Below are positions 7,439-14,969 of a stretch of 17,426 nucleotides of DNA, piece by piece. Below the pieces are notes generated by a model. That model was not told where the DNA came from. It searched no databases and was given only the letters and a program-made list of their open reading frames with translations. The DNA comes from an uncultured Rhodobacterales bacterium (GTDB lineage Bacteria > Pseudomonadota > Alphaproteobacteria > Rhodobacterales > Rhodobacteraceae). Positions within the stretch are counted from its first letter, which is position 1. Each line of letters starts with the position of its first letter. A program made the translations under genes and the position numbers. The stretch covers positions 1-17,426 of the forward strand of contig CALCGO010000332.1 in assembly GCA_937901055.1 (NCBI GenBank), written 5' to 3'.

Positions 7439-9940
7439 ATGAGCGATTCAAAAGATAACGACGGCAAGGGCAAAACACTTAGTCTAAGTGGTGGCCCCGG
7501 TACTGTGCGCCAAAGCTTTAGCCACGGTCGCACGAAAGCGGTCGTTGTCGAAACTAAACGCAAGCGTGTAATGGTGCCAAAGCCCGGTGCTGGTGGTGGA
7601 AAACCAGGTGGGCGTCGTACGTCTTCCGTTGGGGTGTCTGATGGCGAGTTGGATCGTCGTCGTAAAGCATTGCAAGCCGCTCAGGCCATGGAAGCCGAAC
7701 GCCAGGCCAAAGAAAAAGCCACAGGCGATGCGCGCGAAGCGGAACGTAACCGCCGCCGGACTGAAAAAGAAACGGTCGCACGCGAGGCTGCGGAAAAAGA
7801 AATTCGCAAACAGCGTGAAGCTGACGAAGCTAAGGCGAAAGTTGAAGAAGAAGCGAAAGCCAAAGCTGCTGCGAAAACTGAAAAGCCGGCTGCCCGTGCG
7901 CCCAAACAAGATGCGGGGCAGGAAACAGCTGCCGCACAAGCTGGTGCAACACGTGCAGAAGCTGGGCGTCTTGGGCCTAACCTTAAGAAGGCGGCTCCGC
8001 GTCAGGAAGACAAAAAACAAAACCGCGGGCGTGGTGGCGATGACCGCCGTCGCTCCGGCAAACTGACGATCAATCAAGCACTAGGTGGCGGTGGTAACAA
8101 GCACCGTTCCATGGCTGCGATGAAACGTCGTGCGGCACGTGAAAAAGCAAAACTGAGCGGTCCGATCGAGCACGAAAAAGTTGTTCGCGACGTAAAGCTT
8201 CCTGAGACCATCACGGTGCAGGAACTCGCGAACCGTATGTCCGAAAAAGTTGCAGCGGTTGTGAAATCGTTGATGACAAACGGCATCATGGCCTCGATGA
8301 ACGAAACCATCGATGCGGATACAGCGGAACTGATTATCGAAGAATTCGGTCACAAAGTTGTCCGTGTTTCCGATGCAGACGTGGAAGATGTGATCGTTGC
8401 CGAAGAAGAAGATCCAGCGGAACTTGAACCTCGCGCACCAATCATCACGATCATGGGCCACGTCGATCACGGTAAAACATCGCTGCTCGACGCAATTCGC
8501 AAAGCGAATGTTGTATCCGGCGAAGCTGGCGGTATTACCCAGCACATCGGTGCGTATCAGGTAACAACGGAAGGCGGCACCAAGCTGACTTTCCTTGATA
8601 CACCGGGTCACGCGGCTTTCACTTCGATGCGTTCACGCGGCGCACAGGTAACTGATATCGTGATCCTTGTGGTCGCGGCAGACGATTCCGTTATGCCACA
8701 AACAATCGAAGCGATTGCCCACTCCAAGGCAGCAGGCGTTCCGATGATCGTAGCGATCAACAAATGCGATAAAGAAGGCGCTGACGCCAACAAAGTTCGC
8801 ACTGAACTGCTGCAACATGAAGTTATCGTTGAGGCCATGTCTGGCGACGTTCTGGACGTTGAAGTTTCCGCAATCACTGGCCAAGGCCTTGATACGTTGC
8901 TGGAAAACATCGCTTTGCAAGCTGAATTGCTTGAACTGAAAGCCAATCCTGATCGCGCTGCCGAAGGTGCAGTGATCGAGGCCAAGCTTGACGTAGGGCG
9001 TGGTCCTGTAGCCACTGTTCTGATCCAGAAAGGTACGCTGAAACGCGGTGATATCTTCGTGGTGGGTGAACAGTGGGGTAAAGTTCGTGCGTTGATCAAC
9101 GACCAAGGTGATCGTGTCAACGAGGCTGGCCCGTCGATCCCTGTCGAGGTTTTAGGCCTCAACGGCACGCCCGAAGCCGGCGACGTTCTGAACGTGGTTC
9201 CAGACGAGGCGAAAGCTCGCGAGATTGCCGATTACCGTGCACAGGTCAGTAAAGACCAACGTGCAGCGGCGGGTGCTGCGACAACACTCGATCAGTTGTT
9301 GGCGAAAGCCAAAGCGGACGAAACCGTTGCTATTCTGCCGATCGTTATGAAAGCCGACGTGCAAGGTTCTGCCGAGGCTATCGTGCAGGCGATGGAAAAA
9401 GTCGGAAACGAAGATGTTCGTGTTCAGGTTCTACACTCCGGTGTTGGTGCGATCACGGAATCCGACGTGACCTTGGCCGAAGCCTCCGGTGCACCGATCA
9501 TTGGCTTTAACGTCCGTGCGAACGCATCGGCGCGTAACGCTGCCAACCAGAAGGGTGTTGAAATTCGTTACTACTCGATCATCTACGATCTGGTTGATGA
9601 CGTGAAGAAAGCGGCCTCTGGCCTGCTATCGCCCGAGATCAAGGAAACCTTCATCGGTTACGCCACGATCAAAGAGGTGTTCAAGATTACCGGTGCAGGC
9701 AAAATCGCTGGCTGTCTGGTTACCGAAGGCGTTGCACGTCGTGCCGCAGGCGTTCGTTTGTTGCGTGATAACGTGGTTATCCACACTGGTACGCTGAAAA
9801 CTTTGAAACGTCACAAAGACGAGGTCAAAGAGGTTCAGTCCGGTCAGGAATGCGGTATGGCGTTCGAAAAATACGAAGACATCCGCGAAGATGACGTCAT
9901 CGAAATTTTCACCACCGAAGAGATCGAACGCTCGCTTTAA
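7439..9940 (+). CDS. infB: Translation initiation factor IF-2
   Basis: IF-2 is the GTPase that delivers initiator tRNA to the 30S subunit and promotes subunit joining. The 833-residue protein starts with a variable region and a long Lys/Glu/Ala-rich, probably helical segment (about 60-150), followed by the LTINQALGG element and the IF2 amino-terminal domain (about 250-305). The GTPase motifs are intact: GHVDHGKT (340-347), DTPGH (387-391) and NKCD (441-444). The carboxy-terminal domains IF2 II-IV follow and end as usual with GMAFEKYEDIREDDVIEIF. The ribosome-binding site is AAAGG, spaced rather far (11 nt) from the ATG. It is the last gene of the operon and is followed by a strong terminator. 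Confidence 0.98.
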   Translation: MSDSKDNDGKGKTLSLSGGPGTVRQSFSHGRTKAVVVETKRKRVMVPKPGAGGGKPGGRRTSSVGVSDGELDRRRKALQAAQAMEAERQAKEKATGDAREAERNRRRTEKETVAREAAEKEIRKQREADEAKAKVEEEAKAKAAAKTEKPAARAPKQDAGQETAAAQAGATRAEAGRLGPNLKKAAPRQEDKKQNRGRGGDDRRRSGKLTINQALGGGGNKHRSMAAMKRRAAREKAKLSGPIEHEKVVRDVKLPETITVQELANRMSEKVAAVVKSLMTNGIMASMNETIDADTAELIIEEFGHKVVRVSDADVEDVIVAEEEDPAELEPRAPIITIMGHVDHGKTSLLDAIRKANVVSGEAGGITQHIGAYQVTTEGGTKLTFLDTPGHAAFTSMRSRGAQVTDIVILVVAADDSVMPQTIEAIAHSKAAGVPMIVAINKCDKEGADANKVRTELLQHEVIVEAMSGDVLDVEVSAITGQGLDTLLENIALQAELLELKANPDRAAEGAVIEAKLDVGRGPVATVLIQKGTLKRGDIFVVGEQWGKVRALINDQGDRVNEAGPSIPVEVLGLNGTPEAGDVLNVVPDEAKAREIADYRAQVSKDQRAAAGAATTLDQLLAKAKADETVAILPIVMKADVQGSAEAIVQAMEKVGNEDVRVQVLHSGVGAITESDVTLAEASGAPIIGFNVRANASARNAANQKGVEIRYYSIIYDLVDDVKKAASGLLSPEIKETFIGYATIKEVFKITGAGKIAGCLVTEGVARRAAGVRLLRDNVVIHTGTLKTLKRHKDEVKEVQSGQECGMAFEKYEDIREDDVIEIFTTEEIERSL

Positions 9941-9962
9941 GCGTCATTACATCGAATTATAT

Positions 9963-9991
9963 AAGGGCAGAGTTGATTCTCTGCCCTTTTT
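9963..9991 (+). terminator. Rho-independent terminator after infB
   Basis: AAGGGCAGAG (9963-9972) and CTCTGCCCTT (9979-9988) form a perfect 10-bp stem with a 6-nt loop, followed by a T-run ending at 9991. It lies 22 nt after the infB stop and closes the rimP-infB operon. Confidence 0.9.
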
Positions 9992-10081
9992 CGTGTTTTC
10001 GCTTGCGTTGCATCAATGTTCCGGCCCTAAATTGCTTCGTAATTTATTATGGTCAACGCACATACTTAGGACAGGGAACAA

Positions 10082-11284
10082 ATGACAAAATATCTTGAAA
10101 CTACCCCGAACGCAGACGGATTCTTCGGCGACTACGGTGGCGCTATGCTTCCGCCTCCGCTTGAGCCGCATTTTGTAGAAATCCGCGCTGCATATGCTGA
10201 ACTATCAAAATCACCGGAATTCATTGAAGAGCTAAGATACATTCGCAAGCATTTTCAAGGTCGCCCAACCCCGATTTCGCATTTGAAAAACCTTTCGGCG
10301 ATGTGCGGAGGCGCGCAGATTTACGCCAAACGCGAGGACCTTAATCACACGGGTGCGCACAAGCTAAATCACTGTATGGCCGAAGGGCTACTGGCCAAGC
10401 ACATGGGTAAAACCAAGCTGATCGCCGAGACCGGCGCAGGCCAACACGGCGTAGCTTTGGCAACCGCGGCGGCGTATTTCGGTATGGACTGCGAAATCCA
10501 CATGGGCGAAGTCGACATCGCAAAAGAAGCCCCGAACGTGACCCGGATGAAACTGCTGGGCGCAACTGTGGTTCCCGTTGGCGAGGGCGCAAAAACGCTG
10601 AAAGAGGCCGTGGATAGTGCCTTTGGCAGCTATATCGCGCAGGCTGACCACGCGCTGTTCGGTATTGGCTCGGTCGTTGGCCCGCATCCATTCCCGATGA
10701 TGGTTCGGGATTTCCAGTCGATCGTGGGCATCGAATCCCGCGAACAGTTCGCGGAAATGACAGGCGGCCTGCCAGATGTCGTTGCTGCCTGTGTCGGCGG
10801 TGGTTCTAACGCAATGGGCCTTTTCTCCGGTTTTATTGATGATGAAAGCGTTGAACTTGTCGGGGTGGAGCCGCTGGGTACTTCCTCGAACCTTGGTGAT
10901 CACGCTGCGACTATGACTTACGGTGTCGATGGTGCCATTCATGGCTTCATGACCAAGGTGTTGCTTGACGCTGACGGTGAGCCAGCTCCGGTGAACACTA
11001 TTGCTTCCGGCCTGGATTATCCGGGTGTTGGTCCCGAGCACGCGCATCTACAGAAAATCGGTCGTGTGAACTATTCAACCGCAGATGACAAAGAAACGCT
11101 GGACGCGTTCTACACACTTTCGCGCAAAGAGGGCATCATTCCTGCGCTTGAATCTGCGCATGCAGTGGCTTGGGCGATGCGCGAAGCCAAGAACCTTCAA
11201 GGTAAATCAATCTTGATTAACCTGTCGGGCCGTGGCGACAAAGATCTTGATTTCGTTACAGAAACTCACGGTTTCGGCGAGTAA
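10082..11284 (+). CDS. trpB: Tryptophan synthase beta subunit, diverged stand-alone form
   Basis: TrpB is a PLP enzyme that condenses indole with serine to make tryptophan. The 400-residue product keeps the key residues: the PLP lysine in HTGAHKLNH (Lys94), catalytic Glu116 in AETGAGQHG, the phosphate-binding GGGSN (239-243), Asp312 in GLDYPGVGPEH and LSGRGDKD (381-388). Several normally stable positions differ from usual TrpB: DYGGAMLPPPLEPH near the start, HKLNHCMAE instead of HK.NN.LGQ, GSVVGPHPFP, and GAIHGFMTKVLL where HG.KTYLLQ is common. It stands alone, with no trpA or trpF in the window, between the infB terminator and a hairpin. It is probably the TrpB-type paralogue that some proteobacteria carry in addition to TrpAB, acting on free indole; alternatively it is the only TrpB and pairs with a distant TrpA. 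No clear promoter was found in the 141-bp gap upstream. Confidence 0.88.
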   Translation: MTKYLETTPNADGFFGDYGGAMLPPPLEPHFVEIRAAYAELSKSPEFIEELRYIRKHFQGRPTPISHLKNLSAMCGGAQIYAKREDLNHTGAHKLNHCMAEGLLAKHMGKTKLIAETGAGQHGVALATAAAYFGMDCEIHMGEVDIAKEAPNVTRMKLLGATVVPVGEGAKTLKEAVDSAFGSYIAQADHALFGIGSVVGPHPFPMMVRDFQSIVGIESREQFAEMTGGLPDVVAACVGGGSNAMGLFSGFIDDESVELVGVEPLGTSSNLGDHAATMTYGVDGAIHGFMTKVLLDADGEPAPVNTIASGLDYPGVGPEHAHLQKIGRVNYSTADDKETLDAFYTLSRKEGIIPALESAHAVAWAMREAKNLQGKSILINLSGRGDKDLDFVTETHGFGE

Positions 11285-11286
11285 GC

Positions 11287-11325
11287 AAAAAAGGTGAAAG
11301 GTCGCATCGAAGCGCGACCTTTCAC
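11287..11325 (-). terminator. Intrinsic terminator oriented on the minus strand, next to the trpB 3' end
   Basis: GTGAAAGGTCGC (11294-11305) and GCGACCTTTCAC (11314-11325) form a perfect 12-bp stem with an 8-nt loop. On the plus strand no T-run follows. On the minus strand the stem is followed by CTTTTTT (11293 down to 11287), the canonical signal. The stem may still stabilise the trpB mRNA 3' end. No minus-strand gene lies upstream of it. Confidence 0.7.
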
Positions 11326-11398
11326 AAACACACGGCGCCCTACGCCGTAGCGAAAAGCAGCTCACGCGATTTTCAGTCGCCATTCCCCATTACGCAGA

Positions 11399-11427
11399 CT
11401 TGTGCGCTCGCCCCAGAGCCGCCATAT
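11399..11427 (+). promoter_or_regulatory. Candidate heat-shock (RpoH-type) promoter of the hslVU operon
   Basis: CTTGTG (11399-11404) and CCATAT (11422-11427) are separated by 17 bp and resemble the sigma32-class pattern of CTTGAA and CCATNT more than a sigma70 promoter. Start would fall near 11434, giving a short leader to the hslV ATG at 11457. hslVU is a classic heat-shock operon, which supports the reading. Confidence 0.45.
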
Positions 11428-11456
11428 AGGTTTGAACGGATAGGATGGAGGCATAC

Positions 11457-12017
11457 ATGCAAAACGATCAGAAATTCCCGGGCTGGCACGGCACTACGAT
11501 TGTGGGTGTTCGCAAAGGCGGCAAAGTGGTGATTGCTGGTGACGGGCAGGTCAGCCTTGGTCAGACTATCATCAAAGGAACCGCCAAAAAGGTTCGCCGG
11601 ATTAATCCGGGTGGATTTGATGTTGTGTGTGGGTTCGCGGGTTCAACGGCCGATGCGTTTACATTGTTGGAACGTCTTGAAGCCAAGCTCGAAGCCTCGC
11701 CCGGTCAACTGGCCCGTGCCTCGGTGGAGCTGGCTAAAGATTGGCGTACCGACAAATATTTGAAAAACCTTGAAGCGATGTTGATCGTTACAGACGGTAA
11801 AGACCTGTTCGTTATCACGGGTGCGGGTGATGTGCTGGAACCTGAACACGACGTTACCGCGATTGGGTCGGGCGGCAATTTCGCATTGGCCGCAGGACGC
11901 GCAATGTACGACTTTGAAGACGACGCCGAGGTGATCGCCCGTCGATCCCTAGAAATCGCGGCCGAGATTTGTGTTTATACAAACGGAAAAATGACGGTGG
12001 AAACCATCAATGGCTGA
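11457..12017 (+). CDS. hslV: HslV (ClpQ), peptidase subunit of the HslVU protease
   Basis: HslV is the proteasome-like peptidase that degrades proteins unfolded by the HslU ATPase in the cytoplasm. The 186-residue product has a short propeptide ending in GWHG, after which Thr13 becomes the catalytic amino-terminal threonine. Counting from it, Asp17 (GDGQ) and Lys33 (KKVRR), both needed for catalysis in this family, are present. GFAGSTADAFTL, ELAKDWRTD and the GSGG motif are also typical. I chose the ATG at 11457 because GGAGG ends 5 nt before it; an in-frame ATG at 11445 overlaps that ribosome-binding site. It overlaps the next gene by 8 nt. Its partner hslU is two genes downstream, which is unusual compared with directly adjacent hslV-hslU pairs. 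Confidence 0.97.
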   Translation: MQNDQKFPGWHGTTIVGVRKGGKVVIAGDGQVSLGQTIIKGTAKKVRRINPGGFDVVCGFAGSTADAFTLLERLEAKLEASPGQLARASVELAKDWRTDKYLKNLEAMLIVTDGKDLFVITGAGDVLEPEHDVTAIGSGGNFALAAGRAMYDFEDDAEVIARRSLEIAAEICVYTNGKMTVETING

Positions 12018-13095
12018 TTTTTCTATCGACGACATTCGCGCAGGCGTTGCCGCTGGCGTGATTAACGAAGGCCAAGCTGCCAGCATGATCGCGATCGCCA
12101 ACCAACGCCTTGGTTATCGCCAAAACATGGGCGCGGAAGACGAGCCGTTTGAACTGTTCAAAGGCTTCTCCGAAATCTTCGTGACCGTCGGGCTTGGCAT
12201 CCTTTATGGTGGCTTCATGGCCGTAGCGATGCTGGTGGGTAACCCGATAATCGTTATGGTGCTGTCAGCCGCGCTCACCATTGCATTGGCGTATTATTTC
12301 ACCCTCAAACGCCGCATGATACTGCCTAGCATTGCGCTGGCGATTGTCTTTGCAGGGTCTGTCGGTGGGCTATCCGTCTTCTCGATTTTTGATCTAGATG
12401 CCGCGACCCCGAACGCTTACCACTTCCTCGCAACCGCCATCTTCGGCGCTGTCGCCATGTTGGGGTATTTCTGGAAATTCCGCGTGCCCTTCGCGATGTT
12501 CCTATTCGGCCTGTTCGGTGCAGGGATCGCTTTTTCCGTTGCGGGAATAACCGCTCCTGAATCCATATTCGCAAGCGCCTTCATCGGTAACGCGGACGGC
12601 GTATTCGACATCAGCCGTAACCCGACCATGGCCTACACGATGCTGATCTTCGGCATCCTTGCATTCTTGGGCGGCATGTCGTTTGATCTGCGGGATCCTT
12701 ACCGCGTCTCCCGCTTGGCGGCTTGCGGCTTCTGGCTGCACATCCTTGCTGCCCCCGCAATCGTCAACGTGGTCGCGCTGTCCTTGTTAAACCTTGACGG
12801 TACAATGGGTTATGGCTTAGCCGCCGCCGCCCTTGTTGTGATCGCCGTGGTTGCGCTGATAATCGACCGACGCTCGTTTCTAACGGCCGGCATCATCTAC
12901 ATTGGCATCATTCTGGCATGGGCCCTCGACGCAGGTTCCGGCGACGATTGGAGCATTGCGATAACTTTGCTGGTCATGGGCGCATTTATTACGGCACTTG
13001 GCACATGGTGGGTGCAACTGCGCGCCGTTATCATGCGTATCGTGCCAAACTTCCCACTCAAAGACAGGTTACCACCGTATCAGGAGGTTGGATAA
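12010..13095 (+). CDS. Polytopic inner-membrane protein of unknown function within hslVU
   Basis: The 361-residue product has a soluble amino terminus of about 50 residues (a short helical segment, DIRAGVAAGVINEGQAASMIAIAN, resembling the start of DUF2157-type membrane proteins). About ten hydrophobic segments follow from residue 52 to about 340, and then a short charged tail. No catalytic or transport motif is recognised. Its ATG overlaps the end of hslV by 8 nt (ATGGCTGA), so translation is likely coupled. It ends one nucleotide into the predicted start of the acetyltransferase gene, with AGGAGG for that gene inside its last codons. Being embedded in the hslVU unit, it is probably heat-shock co-expressed. 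A link to membrane-protein quality control is possible but unproven. Confidence 0.88.
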   Translation: MADFSIDDIRAGVAAGVINEGQAASMIAIANQRLGYRQNMGAEDEPFELFKGFSEIFVTVGLGILYGGFMAVAMLVGNPIIVMVLSAALTIALAYYFTLKRRMILPSIALAIVFAGSVGGLSVFSIFDLDAATPNAYHFLATAIFGAVAMLGYFWKFRVPFAMFLFGLFGAGIAFSVAGITAPESIFASAFIGNADGVFDISRNPTMAYTMLIFGILAFLGGMSFDLRDPYRVSRLAACGFWLHILAAPAIVNVVALSLLNLDGTMGYGLAAAALVVIAVVALIIDRRSFLTAGIIYIGIILAWALDAGSGDDWSIAITLLVMGAFITALGTWWVQLRAVIMRIVPNFPLKDRLPPYQEVG

Positions 13096-13631
13096 TCCCC
13101 CACAGCATTCAATTCGCTCCTGTGTCTGACAAAGACTCAAAGCTGCTACTGCGGTGGCTTTCGACACCTGAAGTTCGCAAGTGGTGGGGTGACGCTGACG
13201 AAGAATTGAATCTAATTCTAAATCGGAAAGATCCCGGTACGGGTGATGCCGATGGATACATAGTGCAGGTGAATGATAGGCCGACCGCTTATATTCAAAG
13301 CTGGGATGCCAACAAACTCGACCAGAAATGGGCAGACGAAGAACCATGGTTGCGCGATGTGCCGAAAGGAACGTTGGGGATTGATATTTTGATCGGAGAA
13401 CCCAACATGATTGGCAAAGGATTAGGTGGCATTATCATTCAGGCCTTCAGCGACAAGCTATTTTCGGCGGGCGCAAGTCGGTTGATGATTGACCCTGACG
13501 CGGGCAACGAACGCGCCATCAAGGCCTACACTAAAGCGGGCTTCACGCCCTTTGATGAACACTGGAATGCAGAAGGCGGGACAATCCTGATGGACTTGAC
13601 CCCCGATAAACTAGAGGCACTAAATGACTGA
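13095..13631 (+). CDS. GNAT family acetyltransferase, AAC(6')-like, with probable AUC start
   Basis: The frame encodes a GNAT N-acetyltransferase of the branch that includes aminoglycoside 6'-acetyltransferases and RimJ/RimL-like enzymes. Visible are strand 1 (SIQFAPVS), the PEVRKWWGD segment, the acetyl-CoA binding element MIGKGLGG (about 105-112) and the closing motif NERAIKAYTKAGF. The length of about 178 residues is normal. AGGAGG at 13082-13087 marks the start region, but the well-spaced codon is ATC at 13095, overlapping the previous stop by one base (TAATC in place of the usual TAATG). The nearest canonical in-frame codons are an ATG at 13005, deep inside the previous gene, and a GTG at 13122 that would cut off strand 1. 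It overlaps hslU by 8 nt. The substrate is unknown; resistance should not be assumed. Confidence 0.82.
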   Translation: MPHSIQFAPVSDKDSKLLLRWLSTPEVRKWWGDADEELNLILNRKDPGTGDADGYIVQVNDRPTAYIQSWDANKLDQKWADEEPWLRDVPKGTLGIDILIGEPNMIGKGLGGIIIQAFSDKLFSAGASRLMIDPDAGNERAIKAYTKAGFTPFDEHWNAEGGTILMDLTPDKLEALND

Positions 13632-14937
13632 CCTTACCCCCCGCGAAATCGTTTCCGAACTGGACCGTTACATCATTGGTCAAAACGGTGCTAAGCGCGC
13701 CGTAGCTGTGGCCCTGCGTAACCGCTGGCGCCGCAGTCAACTGTCTGATGATCTACGTGATGAGGTTTACCCAAAAAACATCCTGATGATCGGGCCAACA
13801 GGTGTTGGTAAAACCGAAATCAGTCGCCGCCTAGCCAAACTGGCAAACGCACCGTTCCTGAAGGTAGAAGCAACCAAGTTCACCGAGGTTGGCTATGTTG
13901 GCCGTGACGTCGAACAAATCGTGCGTGATCTGATGGATGGTGCGATTCTGATGGTGCGCGAACAATTGCGCGACGAAGTTAAAGCCAAAGCGCATCACGC
14001 TGCCGAAGAACGTGTGATTGACGCGCTGGCTGGCGAAGATGCCCGTGAACAAACCCGCGATATGTTCCGCAAGAAGTTGCGCGACGGTGTTCTCGATGAC
14101 AAAGAAATCGAACTTGATTTGGCCGACAACTCCAACCCGTTGCAAATGATGGACATCCCCGGCCAACCGGGCGGTGGCGGCGGCATGGGGATGATGAACC
14201 TCGGCGATATTTTTGGCAAAGCGATGGGCGGTCGTACACAGCGTCGCCGCGTTAAGGTTTCCGAAAGTTATAAGCTGCTGATCGACGAAGAGGCCGATAA
14301 ACTGCTGGATGAAGAAACCGTTAACAAGAAAGCGCTAAAATCGGTTGAGCAAAGCGGTATCGTATTTCTGGACGAGATCGACAAAGTCTGCGCCCGTTCC
14401 GATGCGCGCGGCGGCGACGTTTCGCGTGAAGGTGTGCAACGTGATTTGCTGCCACTGATCGAGGGTACAACGGTTTCCACCAAATACGGCCCGGTCAAAA
14501 CCGACCACATTTTGTTCATCGCATCCGGCGCGTTCCACATTGCAAAACCGTCGGACTTGCTGCCTGAACTTCAAGGCCGCTTGCCAATTCGTGTCGAACT
14601 TCGCGCGCTGACCGAAGAAGATTTTGTGCGTATTTTGACGGAAACCGACAATGCGCTGACCTTGCAATACACGGCGCTTATGGCAACCGAAGAAGTCACG
14701 GTCGATTTCACGCCAGAAGGTATCGCAGCACTTGCGAAAATTGCCGCCGAAGTGAACCACACTGTCGAAAACATCGGCGCCCGCCGCCTTTACACAGTGC
14801 TGGAACGTGTGTTCGAAGAACTAAGTTTCACGGCGCCTGATCGCGCAGGGGATAAGGTCACCGTTGATGCAGATTTCGTTGAAAAGCATTTGGGGGAGCT
14901 GTCGCGCTCGACCGACATCAGCCGTTACGTTTTGTAA
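13624..14937 (+). CDS. hslU: HslU (ClpY), ATPase subunit of the HslVU protease
   Basis: HslU is the AAA+ hexameric unfoldase that feeds substrates to HslV. The 437-residue product has the typical start TPREIVSELDRYIIGQ, Walker A GPTGVGKT (57-64), the substrate-gripping pore loop GYVG (90-93), an inserted I domain (about 110-240) and Walker B FLDEID (Asp250, Glu251). It also shows an arginine-containing sensor region (ENIGARRLYTVLERV) and the carboxy-terminal SRYVL tail that docks into HslV. The ATG overlaps the acetyltransferase stop by 8 nt (ATGACTGA), and GAGG sits 6 nt upstream inside that gene, so translation is likely coupled. A hairpin follows the stop, facing a convergent operon. Confidence 0.98.
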   Translation: MTDLTPREIVSELDRYIIGQNGAKRAVAVALRNRWRRSQLSDDLRDEVYPKNILMIGPTGVGKTEISRRLAKLANAPFLKVEATKFTEVGYVGRDVEQIVRDLMDGAILMVREQLRDEVKAKAHHAAEERVIDALAGEDAREQTRDMFRKKLRDGVLDDKEIELDLADNSNPLQMMDIPGQPGGGGGMGMMNLGDIFGKAMGGRTQRRRVKVSESYKLLIDEEADKLLDEETVNKKALKSVEQSGIVFLDEIDKVCARSDARGGDVSREGVQRDLLPLIEGTTVSTKYGPVKTDHILFIASGAFHIAKPSDLLPELQGRLPIRVELRALTEEDFVRILTETDNALTLQYTALMATEEVTVDFTPEGIAALAKIAAEVNHTVENIGARRLYTVLERVFEELSFTAPDRAGDKVTVDADFVEKHLGELSRSTDISRYVL

Positions 14938-14940
14938 ACT

Positions 14941-14966
14941 ATTGCCCTGCTTGACGGCAGGGCAAT
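14941..14966. terminator. Hairpin between convergent hslU and yjdM-like genes
   Basis: ATTGCCCTGC (14941-14950) and GCAGGGCAAT (14957-14966) form a perfect 10-bp stem with a 6-nt loop, immediately after the hslU stop and just before the stop of the minus-strand gene. The flanking T-runs are weak on both sides, so it may be a modest bidirectional terminator or an mRNA end stabiliser. Confidence 0.6.
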
Positions 14967-14969
14967 ACT

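Noticed and set aside
9891..10085. Small frame bridging infB and trpB
   Set aside because: It begins inside infB in another frame, crosses the terminator hairpin, has no good ribosome-binding site and no recognisable content.
11294..11325. The stem after trpB as a plus-strand intrinsic terminator
   Set aside because: On the plus strand the stem is followed by AAACACAC with no T-run; the T-run is on the minus strand. It may still protect the trpB mRNA end.
11445..11459. Upstream ATG at 11445 as the hslV start
   Set aside because: It overlaps the GGAGG that serves the ATG at 11457, and it has no ribosome-binding site of its own. The shorter product fits the usual HslV propeptide.
12918..13631. 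A longer version of the acetyltransferase starting inside the membrane-protein gene
   Set aside because: The extra 59 codons are out-of-frame membrane-protein sequence, rich in Arg, and not part of a GNAT fold. AGGAGG at 13082-13087 points to a start near 13095.
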